The translations under genes and the position numbers were made by a program. Shown piece after piece: positions 26,366 to 34,580 of a stretch of 64,000 bases of DNA. The stretch comes from Mangrovimicrobium sp033283385 (lineage in GTDB: Bacteria > Pseudomonadota > Gammaproteobacteria > Pseudomonadales > Halieaceae). The notes under the pieces were generated by a model, which saw nothing but the letters and a program-made list of their open reading frames with translations, made no database searches and was not told the origin of the DNA. Numbering within the stretch: the stretch's first letter is position 1; each line of letters begins with the position of its first letter. The DNA lies in assembly GCA_033283385.1 (NCBI GenBank), contig JAWMQQ010000003.1, forward strand, positions 620,001 to 684,000, in the 5' to 3' direction.

Positions 26366-28378
26366 TCAGCCCGGCGAGGCCTGCTGCTCCGCCTGCTCCG
26401 GCTTTTCCCGCGCAGCCCTGGGCGGCTTCAGCCCGCAACCCTCGACCAGCCTGAAGCTGGCCTGGTACTGGCTTTCCCGGTCCAGGCCCTCGAAGGTCAA
26501 TTCCACTTCCTGATCCAGCTGGAAGCGCCGCGTGGTGCTGGTGAGGCTGGCGGTCCACTTGTCGTAGCTGAACTTTTCCGGGTCCTTGCGCAGGTCCACG
26601 AAGCCCTCCAGCCCGTTGGCGTCCAGGCGGACATTGAAGCCGCTGCTGGTGACATGGGTGACCTGGGCCTTGAAGCTGGTCCCCGGCTCGGCGGTGAGCC
26701 GGTCGAGATAGCGCCCCGCCAGCCAGCGCTCGGCCTCCTGGGTGGCGGCGCGCACATTGGCCAGGCGGCTGTTCAGCGTCTCGAGCAGCCCGGCTTCCAC
26801 ACCGGCCGCACTCTGGCCGTGGAGCAGCGCCTTGATCTGCAGGTGCACGAGAAAATCCAGGTACTTGCGCAACGGCGACGTGCAGTTGGTGTAGCAGGCC
26901 AGCGCCATGCCCATGTGGGGGCCGGCTTCGGCCGAGAGCTCCGCCCGGGTCAGCAGGCGATTGACCATGCCGCGCAGCGGCAGCTCGTGCTCCGGGGCCG
27001 CGAGCTTGCGCATGATGGTGTAATACCCGTCGACGCTGGCCGGGTCCGCCTCGCTGACCTCCGGAGCGTGCATCTGCAGGAAGCGCTGCAGTTCCTCGAC
27101 GCGGTCGCTGCGGAAACCGGGGTGGACCACGAAGGGGCCGTTGGCGCCGCCCGCCCGGAGGAACAGCGCGGCGCAGCGGTTGGCGGCGATCATGCACTCC
27201 TCGACCAGGCGCTGGGACTGCAGTTTTTCCGTCGGTTCGATAGCCTCGATGCGCTTGTTGTCGTCGAGAATCCAGCGGTACTCGCGGCGGTCCTCCATGA
27301 CCAGGTGTTTTTCCTCGCGGTTGCCGCGCAGGGCGCGGTACACCTGGTAAAGCGCTTCCAGCGGCGACGCGTGCACCATCAGGCCATCGTCCTGGCCGCT
27401 GATGTAGCGGTCTACCGCGTAATAGGAAAGCTTGGCGCGGGAGCGGATGGTGGCCTCGATGAACTCGAAATCGCCCAGCTCGCCACTGTCCTTTACCGAG
27501 ATCTTGCACACCAGCGCCGGCCGGTCCACGCCCTCGGCGAGCGCGCAGGTTTCCTGGGACAGCTCCTCGGGCAGCATGGGCACGATATCGCCGTGGAAGT
27601 ATACCGTTGTGCCACGGTTCATGACGTCCCGGTGCAGGTCCGAGCCGGGGGTGATGTAGGCGGTCGGGTCGGCGATGGCGACGAACAGGGTCCAGCCGTC
27701 CTCGGCGGTCTGCGCGTACAGCGCGTCGTCGATGTCCAGGGTCTTGGCGGCGTCGATGGAGATGAACTCGAGGTCCGTCAGGTCGCGCCGGTGCTCGTCC
27801 TGCAGCGGCTGGCACTGGGCGAGCTGTTGCTCCAGCTCGCGCCGGCTGGTGCCGTTCCACTCGCTGGCGAGGTGGTATTTGGCCATACAGTAGGCGTTCT
27901 CGATGCCCGGCGTATCGTCGTTGCCGAGCACGGCCAGCACCTTGGCCTGCGGCTTGCCGTCGCGGATCGGGTGGCGCAGGATCGCGGCGCGCACGTAGTC
28001 GCCCTCCTGTACGCCGTTGCGCGCGTGGGGCGGAATGAACAGCCAGCGCCGCAGCTGCGGCAGGTCCGGCTCGACGAATACCGCCTTGCCCTTGCGCACG
28101 CAGCGCCCGGTGAAATCGCCCAGCGGGCTGTCCACCAGGGTCTCGATGTCGGCGATGACGCGGTTGTCCTTGGCCGGACGGATGCAGACCCTGACCCGGT
28201 CGTCGGGGAAGGCCTTGAGCATTTCGTCCGGGGGTATGAATACCTCGCGGCCGTCGTCCAGAACGGCGAAACCATAGCGAGCCTGGGTGCCCTTGATGAC
28301 GGCCTCGGCGCGCTCTTTTTCCGCCTCCATCTGCGATTTGAGGCCCTTGAGCTGGGCGAGGGAGTCCTGATTCAGCAT
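26366..28378 (-). CDS. rnb: RNase II-family 3'-5' exoribonuclease
   Basis: 670 residues. Cold-shock-like RNA-binding domains fill the first 180 residues, the RNB catalytic domain about 200-530, with the metal-binding Asp cluster in TLDIDDALY, and an S1 domain about 575-645. The size matches RNase II (about 640) rather than RNase R (about 800). It degrades single-stranded RNA processively. The S1-proximal end is followed by a short charged tail (KPPRAAREKPEQAEQQ). Confidence 0.9.
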   Translation of the reverse strand: MLNQDSLAQLKGLKSQMEAEKERAEAVIKGTQARYGFAVLDDGREVFIPPDEMLKAFPDDRVRVCIRPAKDNRVIADIETLVDSPLGDFTGRCVRKGKAVFVEPDLPQLRRWLFIPPHARNGVQEGDYVRAAILRHPIRDGKPQAKVLAVLGNDDTPGIENAYCMAKYHLASEWNGTSRRELEQQLAQCQPLQDEHRRDLTDLEFISIDAAKTLDIDDALYAQTAEDGWTLFVAIADPTAYITPGSDLHRDVMNRGTTVYFHGDIVPMLPEELSQETCALAEGVDRPALVCKISVKDSGELGDFEFIEATIRSRAKLSYYAVDRYISGQDDGLMVHASPLEALYQVYRALRGNREEKHLVMEDRREYRWILDDNKRIEAIEPTEKLQSQRLVEECMIAANRCAALFLRAGGANGPFVVHPGFRSDRVEELQRFLQMHAPEVSEADPASVDGYYTIMRKLAAPEHELPLRGMVNRLLTRAELSAEAGPHMGMALACYTNCTSPLRKYLDFLVHLQIKALLHGQSAAGVEAGLLETLNSRLANVRAATQEAERWLAGRYLDRLTAEPGTSFKAQVTHVTSSGFNVRLDANGLEGFVDLRKDPEKFSYDKWTASLTSTTRRFQLDQEVELTFEGLDRESQYQASFRLVEGCGLKPPRAAREKPEQAEQQASPG

Positions 28379-28881
28379 GGAGGAGTGTTTTGATACTGTC
28401 TAAAATTCAAGCCCTCTATCCTAGCCTATCCGCTGCCCGATGTCAGTGAGCTGGAGCGGATCGCGGAAAAGCTGCGGCGGATTCGGCGCGCGGCATTGAC
28501 ACTGCGCGCGGGGCCCTTTAATAATGTTTTCAAAGCTGGTGTGATCAGGTAGCCAATTTGAAACAACCGCAGACGCGGAACCGCCTGTGACCAGCGGGCC
28601 GGGAGCGTCATTCATCAAGCGCCTTTGCGCTGCCATCGAGCCTCCAGCGCTCCGGCCTCCTGCACCGTCAGTTCCAGAATCACCTGTTCCCGGCCCGTCC
28701 GGCCCGGGATACCCGATCCAGATACCCTTTTCCGTAACCCCAGGCCGAACCCCGAAGTCGGCCCCAACCCAGGAGCCCCCCCCGCGCCATGCCACCGGGA
28801 GCGTCGCCGGCGCCGATTTGCGCCGGGTCACTCACCGAACATCTCTGAGACCAAAAGTGAAATATCTGTGAGGAATACTCT
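28379..28881. other. 503-base gap with a strong promoter and long leader before the PhoH-like gene
   Basis: The gap lies between divergent rnb and the PhoH-like gene. The proline-rich frames in it look like chance reading of GC-rich DNA. The only clear signal is a near-consensus promoter at 28496-28524, which would give a transcript leader of about 350 nt. Confidence 0.5.
28496..28524 (+). promoter_or_regulatory. Near-consensus sigma-70 promoter
   Basis: TTGACA at 28496-28501, a 17-base spacer, and TAATAA (TAATAAT at 28519-28525). The predicted start is near 28531, about 350 bases upstream of the PhoH-like start codon at 28882. Confidence 0.7.
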
Positions 28882-30324
28882 ATGGATTCAGGCCCCGCCC
28901 TGCGCGTAGAAAAGTCAGCCACCCTGAAACCTCTTGCACGGAAAACCTACGTACTGGACACCAACGTCCTGCTCCACGACCCGACAGCGGTCACCGCTTT
29001 CAAGCAGCACCACGTGGTCATCCCGATGACCGTTCTCGAAGAACTCGACCATATCAAGGACCGCCGCGACAAGACCGTCAGCCGCGAGGCGCGGATCGCC
29101 ATCCAGATGATCGACAAGGTGGTCGACCTGGCCACGCCCCAGGAGATCCAGGAGGGTGTGGAGATTCCCGGTTCGGAAATGGACGGCCTGGGCCCGGGGA
29201 CCCTCGCCATATTTCCGGACCAGTTGCTGGGGGACAATACCGAGGTACCCTACCTGGACGGCACCCACGACCAGGCCAACGACAATCGCATCATCAACGT
29301 GGCCCTGCGCCTGCAGGCAGAGGGCCCCCACGACTTCGTCTGCCTGGTGACGAAGGACATCAACATGCGTATCAAGGCCAAGGGTTCCGGCCTGGTGCAC
29401 GTGGAGGACTACCGCCGGGACCGGGTGCTGGACGATATCGACCTGCTTGCCCGGGGCTACGAGCACATCGAGGGGGATTTCTGGTCCGGCATCACCGAGG
29501 TGGACACCCTGCGCGAGGCGGACTGTACCCTGCACCGGGTGCCGCGCCAGTCGCTGCCGGGCGCCTACCCCAACCAGTTCCTCTACGACGACCAGGAGTT
29601 CATGGCCTTCGTCAAGCGCGTGGACGACGAGCACGTCTACCTGCGCTGCGACAGCCGCGACAACCTGATGCACAAGCGCTTCTGGGGGCTGGCGCCGCGC
29701 AACCTCGAGCAGGCCATGGCGATGGCGCTGCTGGATGACGAGGACGTCGACATGACCGTGCTCACCGGTCCCGCGGGTTCCGGCAAGACCCTGCTGGCGC
29801 TTGCCTACGGCCTGCACGCCATCCTGGAACAGAAGAAGTACTCCAAGCTGATCGTCGCCCGCTCCACGCCGCCGATCGCCGAGGATATCGGCTTCCTGCC
29901 CGGCACCGAGGAGGAGAAGATGGCGCCCTGGCTGGCGGCCTTCGACGACAACCTGGAGATCCTGCACGGCTCGGACGAGTCCTGCCACGGCAGTATCGAG
30001 TACGTGAAGGAGCGCGCCAACATCCAGTTCAAGTCGCTGAACTTCATGCGCGGGCGCTCTTTCAACAACGCCTACATCATCATCGACGAGAGCCAGGGCC
30101 TGACCCAGTTCCAGCTGAAGTCGGTGATCTCGCGGGTGGGAGCGGACTCCAAGATCGTGGTGCTGGGCAACCTCGCCCAGATCGACAACAAGTACATCAG
30201 CCCGCTCACCTCGGGGCTGACCTACCTGGTCGAGAAGGGCAAGACCTACCCCCACGCCGGGATCATGCACGTCAACGGTATCGTGCGCTCCAGGCTGGCG
30301 GCCTTCGCCGAGGAGAACCTGTAG
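28882..30324 (+). CDS. PIN-PhoH fusion protein (PhoH2 type)
   Basis: 480 residues. The N-terminal PIN ribonuclease domain (about 20-150) begins YVLDTNVLLHDP, with Asp26 the first catalytic acid; other acids lie in LEELDHIKD and LVTKDINMR. The C-terminal PhoH ATPase has the P-loop TGPAGSGKTLLAL (about 294-306) and Walker B IIIDESQGLT. In other bacteria PhoH2 proteins act as RNA helicase-nucleases. GAGGA lies seven bases before the ATG. It converges on the outer-membrane gene, three bases apart. Confidence 0.92.
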   Translation: MDSGPALRVEKSATLKPLARKTYVLDTNVLLHDPTAVTAFKQHHVVIPMTVLEELDHIKDRRDKTVSREARIAIQMIDKVVDLATPQEIQEGVEIPGSEMDGLGPGTLAIFPDQLLGDNTEVPYLDGTHDQANDNRIINVALRLQAEGPHDFVCLVTKDINMRIKAKGSGLVHVEDYRRDRVLDDIDLLARGYEHIEGDFWSGITEVDTLREADCTLHRVPRQSLPGAYPNQFLYDDQEFMAFVKRVDDEHVYLRCDSRDNLMHKRFWGLAPRNLEQAMAMALLDDEDVDMTVLTGPAGSGKTLLALAYGLHAILEQKKYSKLIVARSTPPIAEDIGFLPGTEEEKMAPWLAAFDDNLEILHGSDESCHGSIEYVKERANIQFKSLNFMRGRSFNNAYIIIDESQGLTQFQLKSVISRVGADSKIVVLGNLAQIDNKYISPLTSGLTYLVEKGKTYPHAGIMHVNGIVRSRLAAFAEENL

Positions 30325-30327
30325 CTC

Positions 30328-31302
30328 TCAGTCCCGGTGCTTCGCCTTGCGCAGATCCTTGTGCAGGGCGATTTCCAGGCGCAGCGTAACGCTCCAGGCG
30401 GTGTGACGCTCCTCGTCCTCGAGGCGGCGCCGGTAGTTCCAGGCGGGTTCTACTGAGAAAAACAGGAAGTCGCGATAGATCTGCCGGCGCCAGATGGTGC
30501 CGAGGCGATAATTTTTCACCAGGTTTTCGGGGCTGGTGATGCCATTGACCAGGCCGTAGTAACTCAGCGCGATGGGCCGTTTCGAGGTGGGGTCCCATAT
30601 CCGCCGCAGCGACAGGCGGGTGCGCCATTCCGCACCATCTGTCTCCTCACCCCAGACCACGCGGTTGCTCCAGCGCAGGACCCTATCGTCGTCCAGCAGG
30701 TAGTTGAAGTCCAGCCGGCTGGTGGTGAAAAAGCCCTCGTCGTTCTCGTATTCGAGTTGCTCGATGAGACGGTAGGTCAGGCTGTCGCTGATAGGCGAGC
30801 CGTAGCGGAAGCGTACACCGGGCCGCAGGTTGCCCCCGGCCCAGGCCAAGGTGGCGTCGAAGCGCGAGCGCGCGGACCGGGAGATACGGTACTGCAGGCC
30901 GAAGTCGTCGGTCTCGTCGAGCTCGTCCGAGGTCAGCTCGCCGCCGTCGTCGCCGGCGAACACCAGTTCCAGCCGCCGCGAGATCTTCGGCAGCTGCAGC
31001 TTGCCGCGGATGCGCGCCTTGGACTCCCAGCCGTCATCCTCGTCCCAGTCCTCGCTCAGGTCCAGGCGCAGGAAGGATTCCGCCTTCTCCCGGTCATAGT
31101 CCGGGTCGCCGAAGAAGTTGTCCAGCCACTCGGTGAGCGCCTCGGTGCGGTTGGCCAGCGCCTCCTGCCCGGTATCCACCCAGGTATCGGCCGGCGCATT
31201 GGGGTCGACCGCGTCCTCAGCGACCGCCAGCGGCGCTATGGGAGCCCCCCACACCAGCAGGCACAGGATCACCGCTGGTCGTGTGCGCAAATTCACGGTC
31301 AT
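30328..31302 (-). CDS. Putative outer-membrane beta-barrel protein
   Basis: 324 residues. The N-terminus is a signal peptide (PAVILCLLVWGAPIAPLAVA, then EDAVD). The rest alternates charged and aromatic strands ending in a strand-like WSVTLRLEIALHKDL, as in outer-membrane barrels. I do not recognise a named family. It starts 42 bases from divergent psd and ends against the PhoH-like gene. Confidence 0.6.
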   Translation of the reverse strand: MTVNLRTRPAVILCLLVWGAPIAPLAVAEDAVDPNAPADTWVDTGQEALANRTEALTEWLDNFFGDPDYDREKAESFLRLDLSEDWDEDDGWESKARIRGKLQLPKISRRLELVFAGDDGGELTSDELDETDDFGLQYRISRSARSRFDATLAWAGGNLRPGVRFRYGSPISDSLTYRLIEQLEYENDEGFFTTSRLDFNYLLDDDRVLRWSNRVVWGEETDGAEWRTRLSLRRIWDPTSKRPIALSYYGLVNGITSPENLVKNYRLGTIWRRQIYRDFLFFSVEPAWNYRRRLEDEERHTAWSVTLRLEIALHKDLRKAKHRD

Positions 31303-31306
31303 GTCC

Positions 31307-31337
31307 TTGTTATCCCTGCCGCCTTAGGCATTACACT
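31307..31337 (+). promoter_or_regulatory. Candidate promoter of psd
   Basis: TTGTTA (31307-31312) and TTACAC (31331-31336) are 18 bases apart, eight bases before the psd ATG. The elements are weak and almost touch the start codon of the divergent outer-membrane gene. Confidence 0.3.
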
Positions 31338-31344
31338 AGCGCCC

Positions 31345-32196
31345 ATGGAAAAGCTTTTCATCTTTATGCAGTACATCGTCCCACAGCACTTGCTCTCCCG
31401 CTGCTGTGGCTGGCTGGCAAACCTGGAGCACCCGGTCTGGCTCAAGGACTGGATAATCGGCCTGTTCGTGCGCCATTTCGGGGTCGATATGGGCGAGGCC
31501 GCCGAGCCCGACTACCGTCGCTACCCGAACTTCAATGCGTTCTTCACCCGGGAGTTGTGCGCCGGCGCACGGCCGCAGGCCCAGGCCGCGGTGGTCAGCC
31601 CGGCCGATGGCGCGGTCAGCCAGGCGGGCGAGATTGCCGACGGCCGCCTGTTCCAGGCCAAGGGCCGCAACTTCAGCGCCATCGAGTTGCTGGGCGGCGA
31701 CCCGGAACTGGCCGCGCGCTTCGCCGGCGGCAGTTTCGCCACCATCTACCTGTCACCCCGGGATTACCACCGGGTGCACATGCCGGTGGACGGCAAGCTG
31801 ATCTCCACCACCTACATCCCGGGCGACCTGTTCTCGGTCAACGGCACCACCGCGGCCAATGTCGATCGCCTGTTCGCCCGCAACGAGCGCCTGGTCTGTA
31901 TCTTCGAGACGCCGCTGGGGCCGATGGCCATGGTGCTGGTCGGCGCTATGATCGTCGCCGGTATCGAAACGGTCTGGGCGGGCCAGGTCGCGCCGCCCGC
32001 GGGCAAGCCCTCGGTGCTGAACTACCAGCAGCCGCCGGCGCCGGTCAGCCTGCGCCAGGGCGAGGAGATGGGCCGCTTCAAGCTCGGCTCCACGGTAATC
32101 CTGCTGTTCGGCCACGGCGCAATCTCCTGGGACCGGGAGTGCATGGCTGGCGCCGCCCTGCGCATGGGGCAGTCGCTCGCCAGTTCCTGTGAGTAG
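31345..32196 (+). CDS. psd: Phosphatidylserine decarboxylase proenzyme
   Basis: 283 residues from ATG 31345. It makes phosphatidylethanolamine at the membrane. The self-cleavage site LGST is at 247-250, so Ser249 becomes the pyruvoyl group of the alpha chain. Other family signatures are FFTRELCAGARP, PADGAVSQAG and the histidine segment YLSPRDYHRVHMPVDG. The frame is open far upstream (to 30757), through the divergent gene, but family length and MEKLFIFMQYIVPQHLLSR support 31345. Confidence 0.96.
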   Translation: MEKLFIFMQYIVPQHLLSRCCGWLANLEHPVWLKDWIIGLFVRHFGVDMGEAAEPDYRRYPNFNAFFTRELCAGARPQAQAAVVSPADGAVSQAGEIADGRLFQAKGRNFSAIELLGGDPELAARFAGGSFATIYLSPRDYHRVHMPVDGKLISTTYIPGDLFSVNGTTAANVDRLFARNERLVCIFETPLGPMAMVLVGAMIVAGIETVWAGQVAPPAGKPSVLNYQQPPAPVSLRQGEEMGRFKLGSTVILLFGHGAISWDRECMAGAALRMGQSLASSCE

Positions 32197-32242
32197 CGGC
32201 GTTGAGGCCGGTGGGCTGTTGCTGGGCTGGAGCACTTGCGCC

Positions 32243-32319
32243 GGCGGGCGGGGCTGATGCGGCCTCGCTGGCTCCAAAGCGTTTATAGTCGCCGCGAGAC
32301 CGCATCAACCCCGCCCGCC
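32243..32319 (+). repeat. Conserved-core hairpin repeat, copy 6
   Basis: Centre at 32269-32293 (25 nt). The 26 bp arms at 32243-32268 and 32294-32319 pair with two C-opposite-A mismatches. The left arm begins GGCGGGCGGGGCTGATGC, close to that of copy 9. Right flank TTGCCTCGGTGC. Confidence 0.93.
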
Positions 32320-32346
32320 TTGCCTCGGTGCCAATCCCAGCATCGC

Positions 32347-32397
32347 CGGCCCCAAAGGGTTCAAGGTCGCCGCGAGACCGCATCAGCCCCGCCCGCC
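32347..32397 (+). repeat. Degenerate half copy of the conserved-core repeat, copy 7
   Basis: A decayed centre (CCCAAAGGGTTCAAGGTCGCC) is followed by a right arm (32372-32397) that matches the copy 6 right arm except for one base, plus the TTCGGTGCC right flank. No left arm is present. It looks like a duplication of the right half of copy 6. Confidence 0.8.
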
Positions 32398-32440
32398 CCG
32401 CTTCGGTGCCAAATCCACCCTCGTGGACGCAGCACAGTGC

Positions 32441-32520
32441 CAGGTCTTGGCGTGTACCGCCGCCGGGCAGCGACTATAAACGCTTTGGAGCAGCCCGGGG
32501 GCGGTACACGCCAGGACCGG
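32441..32520 (-). repeat. Conserved-core hairpin repeat, copy 8 (inverted)
   Basis: Centre at 32469-32492, reversed. The 28 bp arms at 32441-32468 and 32493-32520 pair with three mismatches; the inner 20 bp have one. The arm type (GGCGTGTACCGCC) differs from copies 6 and 7, although they are 44 bases apart. Confidence 0.92.
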
Positions 32521-32572
32521 ATTCGGAAGCTCCGCCAGTGGAAACTCGCTCCCCGGGCGAGCCGCCCAAGGG

Positions 32573-33595
32573 TTAATCGGCGTCGAGGCTCGCGACCATG
32601 TGCCGATAGCTGGCCAGCCGCCCGGCGCTGATCTCGCCGGCGTCGACCGCGGCGAGGATGGCGCATCCCGGCTCGTTCTCGTGGTGGCAGTCGCGGAACT
32701 TGCAGCTGCCGAGGAGCGGCCGAAACTCGCGGAAGCCGTATTCGATGTCCTCGCGGCGCATGTGCCAGAGGCCGAACTCGCGGATGCCGGGGGAATCGAT
32801 CAGCTGGCCGCCGCAGTCCAGGTGGAACAGCCGGGCCGTGGTGGTGGTGTGGGTGCCCTTGCGGGTGAGTTCTGAGAGTTCGCCCACCCGGGTATCCACG
32901 TCCGGCAGCAACTCGTTGACCAGCGAGGACTTGCCCACGCCGGACTGGCCGACGAATACGCTGGTGCGCCCGTGCAGGGTAGTCTTCAGTTCCGCCAGCC
33001 CGCCCTCCCGGCAGGAGGTATGCAACACGCGGTAGCCGAGGCGGGGGTAAATGGCGACGAGTTCATTTAACTGCGCGGCCAGCGCCTCGTCCTGTTGCAG
33101 CAGGTCGGCCTTGTTCACTACCAGCACCGGCTCGATGTCCACGACCTCCGCGGCCACCAGGTAGCGGTCGATGAGGTTGGCGTGGGGCTCGGGGTAGGGG
33201 GCGATCACCAGCAGAATCTGGTCGATGTTGGCGGCCACCGCCTTGAGCTTGCCCGCCGGGTCCGGGCGCGACAGTACGCTGTGCCGTTCCAGTTGCGCCA
33301 CCACCACACCGGTGGGGTCGCAGTCGCGCCAGACGACGCGGTCGCCGGTGACCAGCCCGTCGATGTTGGCGCGCAGGTGACAGCGTCGGCTCTGCCCGGG
33401 TTCTGCCTCGACCTCGACCTGGGTGCCGAAGTGGGCGATGACCAGCCCTTCCTGCTCTGCGCCGAGTTCTCCCGCGCCCAGTGCATCCTCGGCCACGGCG
33501 TCGCGGCGCGCGGCGCGCTTGGCCCGCTCCTCCTGGATCTTCTCGACCCGCCAGGCCTGCTGCCGGCTGAGTTTGCGCTTGGACATGCCGGTCAT
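32573..33595 (-). CDS. rsgA: Small ribosomal subunit biogenesis GTPase RsgA
   Basis: 340 residues. An N-terminal OB domain (about 60-120) precedes the circularly permuted GTPase, in which NKAD precedes the P-loop GQSGVGKSSLVNELL. The C-terminal zinc domain has the cysteine/histidine set CKFRDCHHENEPGC. RsgA matures the 30S subunit. It is divergent from orn, as in many gammaproteobacteria, 75 bases apart. Confidence 0.96.
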   Translation of the reverse strand: MTGMSKRKLSRQQAWRVEKIQEERAKRAARRDAVAEDALGAGELGAEQEGLVIAHFGTQVEVEAEPGQSRRCHLRANIDGLVTGDRVVWRDCDPTGVVVAQLERHSVLSRPDPAGKLKAVAANIDQILLVIAPYPEPHANLIDRYLVAAEVVDIEPVLVVNKADLLQQDEALAAQLNELVAIYPRLGYRVLHTSCREGGLAELKTTLHGRTSVFVGQSGVGKSSLVNELLPDVDTRVGELSELTRKGTHTTTTARLFHLDCGGQLIDSPGIREFGLWHMRREDIEYGFREFRPLLGSCKFRDCHHENEPGCAILAAVDAGEISAGRLASYRHMVASLDAD

Positions 33596-33670
33596 TATTG
33601 GGGCCCGGCCTAGGCGTGTCGAGGCAATTTGTTACACTGCGCAGCGAACGACAAAACAAGGCGACGCAGC

Positions 33671-34228
33671 ATGCCCGATGCCTCCAATCTGATCTGGGTC
33701 GACATGGAAATGACCGGGCTGGACCCGGACCGCGATGTGGTGATCGAAATCGCCACCATCGTCACCGACAGCAATCTCACCACCCTCGCCGAAGGCCCTG
33801 TGATCGCCATCCACCAGAGCGAGGCCCGCCTGAATGCAATGGACGAGTGGAATACCACCCACCACACTGCCTCCGGCCTTGTCGCCCGGGTGCGCGCCAG
33901 CGAACACGACGAGCGGCGCGCGGCGGCGGAAACCCTGGCATTCCTGGAAAAATGGGTGCCCCGCGGCGCCTCACCCATGTGCGGCAACACCATCTGCCAG
34001 GACCGGCGCTTCATGATCCGCCACCTGCCCGAACTGGAAGCCTGGTTCCACTACCGCAACCTGGACGTCAGCACGCTGAAGATCCTGGTGCAGCGCTGGC
34101 GCCCGGAGCTCGCGGGCGGACTGGCGAAGACCGGATCACACCTCGCCCTGGAAGACATCCGCGAGTCCATCGAGGAGCTGCGCTACTACCGCGAGCACTT
34201 CCTGCGGGTACCCGGCGCCGACGATTGA
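33671..34228 (+). CDS. orn: Oligoribonuclease
   Basis: 185 residues from ATG 33671. A DEDDh exonuclease that degrades two- to five-residue RNAs and pGpG. Visible motifs are WVDMEMTGLD (first Asp and Glu), the aspartate in the central FHYRNLDVSTLKIL segment, and SHLALEDIRESIEEL near the end with His and Asp. Divergent from rsgA; a TTACACT element lies about 40 bases upstream. Confidence 0.97.
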   Translation: MPDASNLIWVDMEMTGLDPDRDVVIEIATIVTDSNLTTLAEGPVIAIHQSEARLNAMDEWNTTHHTASGLVARVRASEHDERRAAAETLAFLEKWVPRGASPMCGNTICQDRRFMIRHLPELEAWFHYRNLDVSTLKILVQRWRPELAGGLAKTGSHLALEDIRESIEELRYYREHFLRVPGADD

Positions 34229-34320
34229 CCCTGTCGGCCCGCGCTGTCGCGCTTGCCCTGGCTGATGCAGCGCCGCGTCCACGCGCGGGGTGCCAGGCCA
34301 GGGCCTCAACTCCGAACACC

Positions 34321-34397
34321 GGCGGGCGGGGCTGATACAGCCTCGCTTGCTCCAAAGCGTTTATAGTCGCCGCGAGGCTGTATCAGCCCCGCCCGCC
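34321..34397 (+). repeat. Conserved-core hairpin repeat, copy 9 (perfect arms)
   Basis: Centre at 34347-34371 (25 nt). The 26 bp arms at 34321-34346 and 34372-34397 are perfect reverse complements. The arm differs from copy 6 at two positions (GATACAG for GATGCGG), and both arms carry the change. Confidence 0.95.
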
Positions 34398-34444
34398 TCG
34401 CTTCTGTGCCGGTTCTTTGATCGCGGAATATGCGCACGGTGCAA

Positions 34445-34520
34445 GGCACCGGTGTGTAAGGCCCCCGGGCGGCGACTATAAACGCTTTGGAGCAGCCCGG
34501 GGGCCTTACACGCCGGCGCC
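34445..34520 (-). repeat. Conserved-core hairpin repeat, copy 10 (inverted)
   Basis: Centre at 34471-34494, reversed. The 26 bp arms at 34445-34470 and 34495-34520 pair with two mismatches. It lies 47 bases from copy 9 but has a different arm (GTGTAAGGCCCCCGGGC). Confidence 0.93.
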
Positions 34521-34554
34521 GGGTTCGGGCGCCGCAATGCAGGAATGTGGCGGG

Positions 34555-34580
34555 ATCGCGCGCGGAGCGCGCTCCTACAG
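34555..34580 (-). repeat. REP element at the queG stop
   Basis: On the minus strand it reads TGTAGGAGCGCGCTCCGCGC: a GTAG foot followed by a GAGCGCGCTC palindrome. The TAG of the foot is the queG stop codon (34575-34577). Confidence 0.75.

Larger units (their letters stand above)
32197..32572. other. Intergenic region with two full and one half conserved-core repeats
   Basis: This 376-base gap between convergent psd and rsgA holds repeat copies 6, 7 and 8 and little else. No coding signal is convincing. Confidence 0.8.
34229..34574. other. Intergenic region with two conserved-core repeats and one REP
   Basis: This 346-base gap between convergent orn and queG holds conserved-core copies 9 and 10 in opposite orientation, plus a REP hairpin that overlaps the queG stop codon. 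No coding signal is convincing. Confidence 0.8.

Noticed and set aside
28587..28909. Proline-rich short frames upstream of the PhoH-like gene
   Set aside because: Several overlapping frames of similar quality, no ribosome-binding site and biased composition; read as noncoding leader.
30757..31344. N-terminal extension of phosphatidylserine decarboxylase
   Set aside because: The extension is antisense to the outer-membrane gene and far exceeds family length; ATG 31345 gives a standard protein.
12197..34520. The conserved-core repeats as integron attC sites
   Set aside because: attC sites have conserved ends and variable middles and flank gene cassettes. Here the middle is conserved, the neighbours are housekeeping genes, and no integrase is present.
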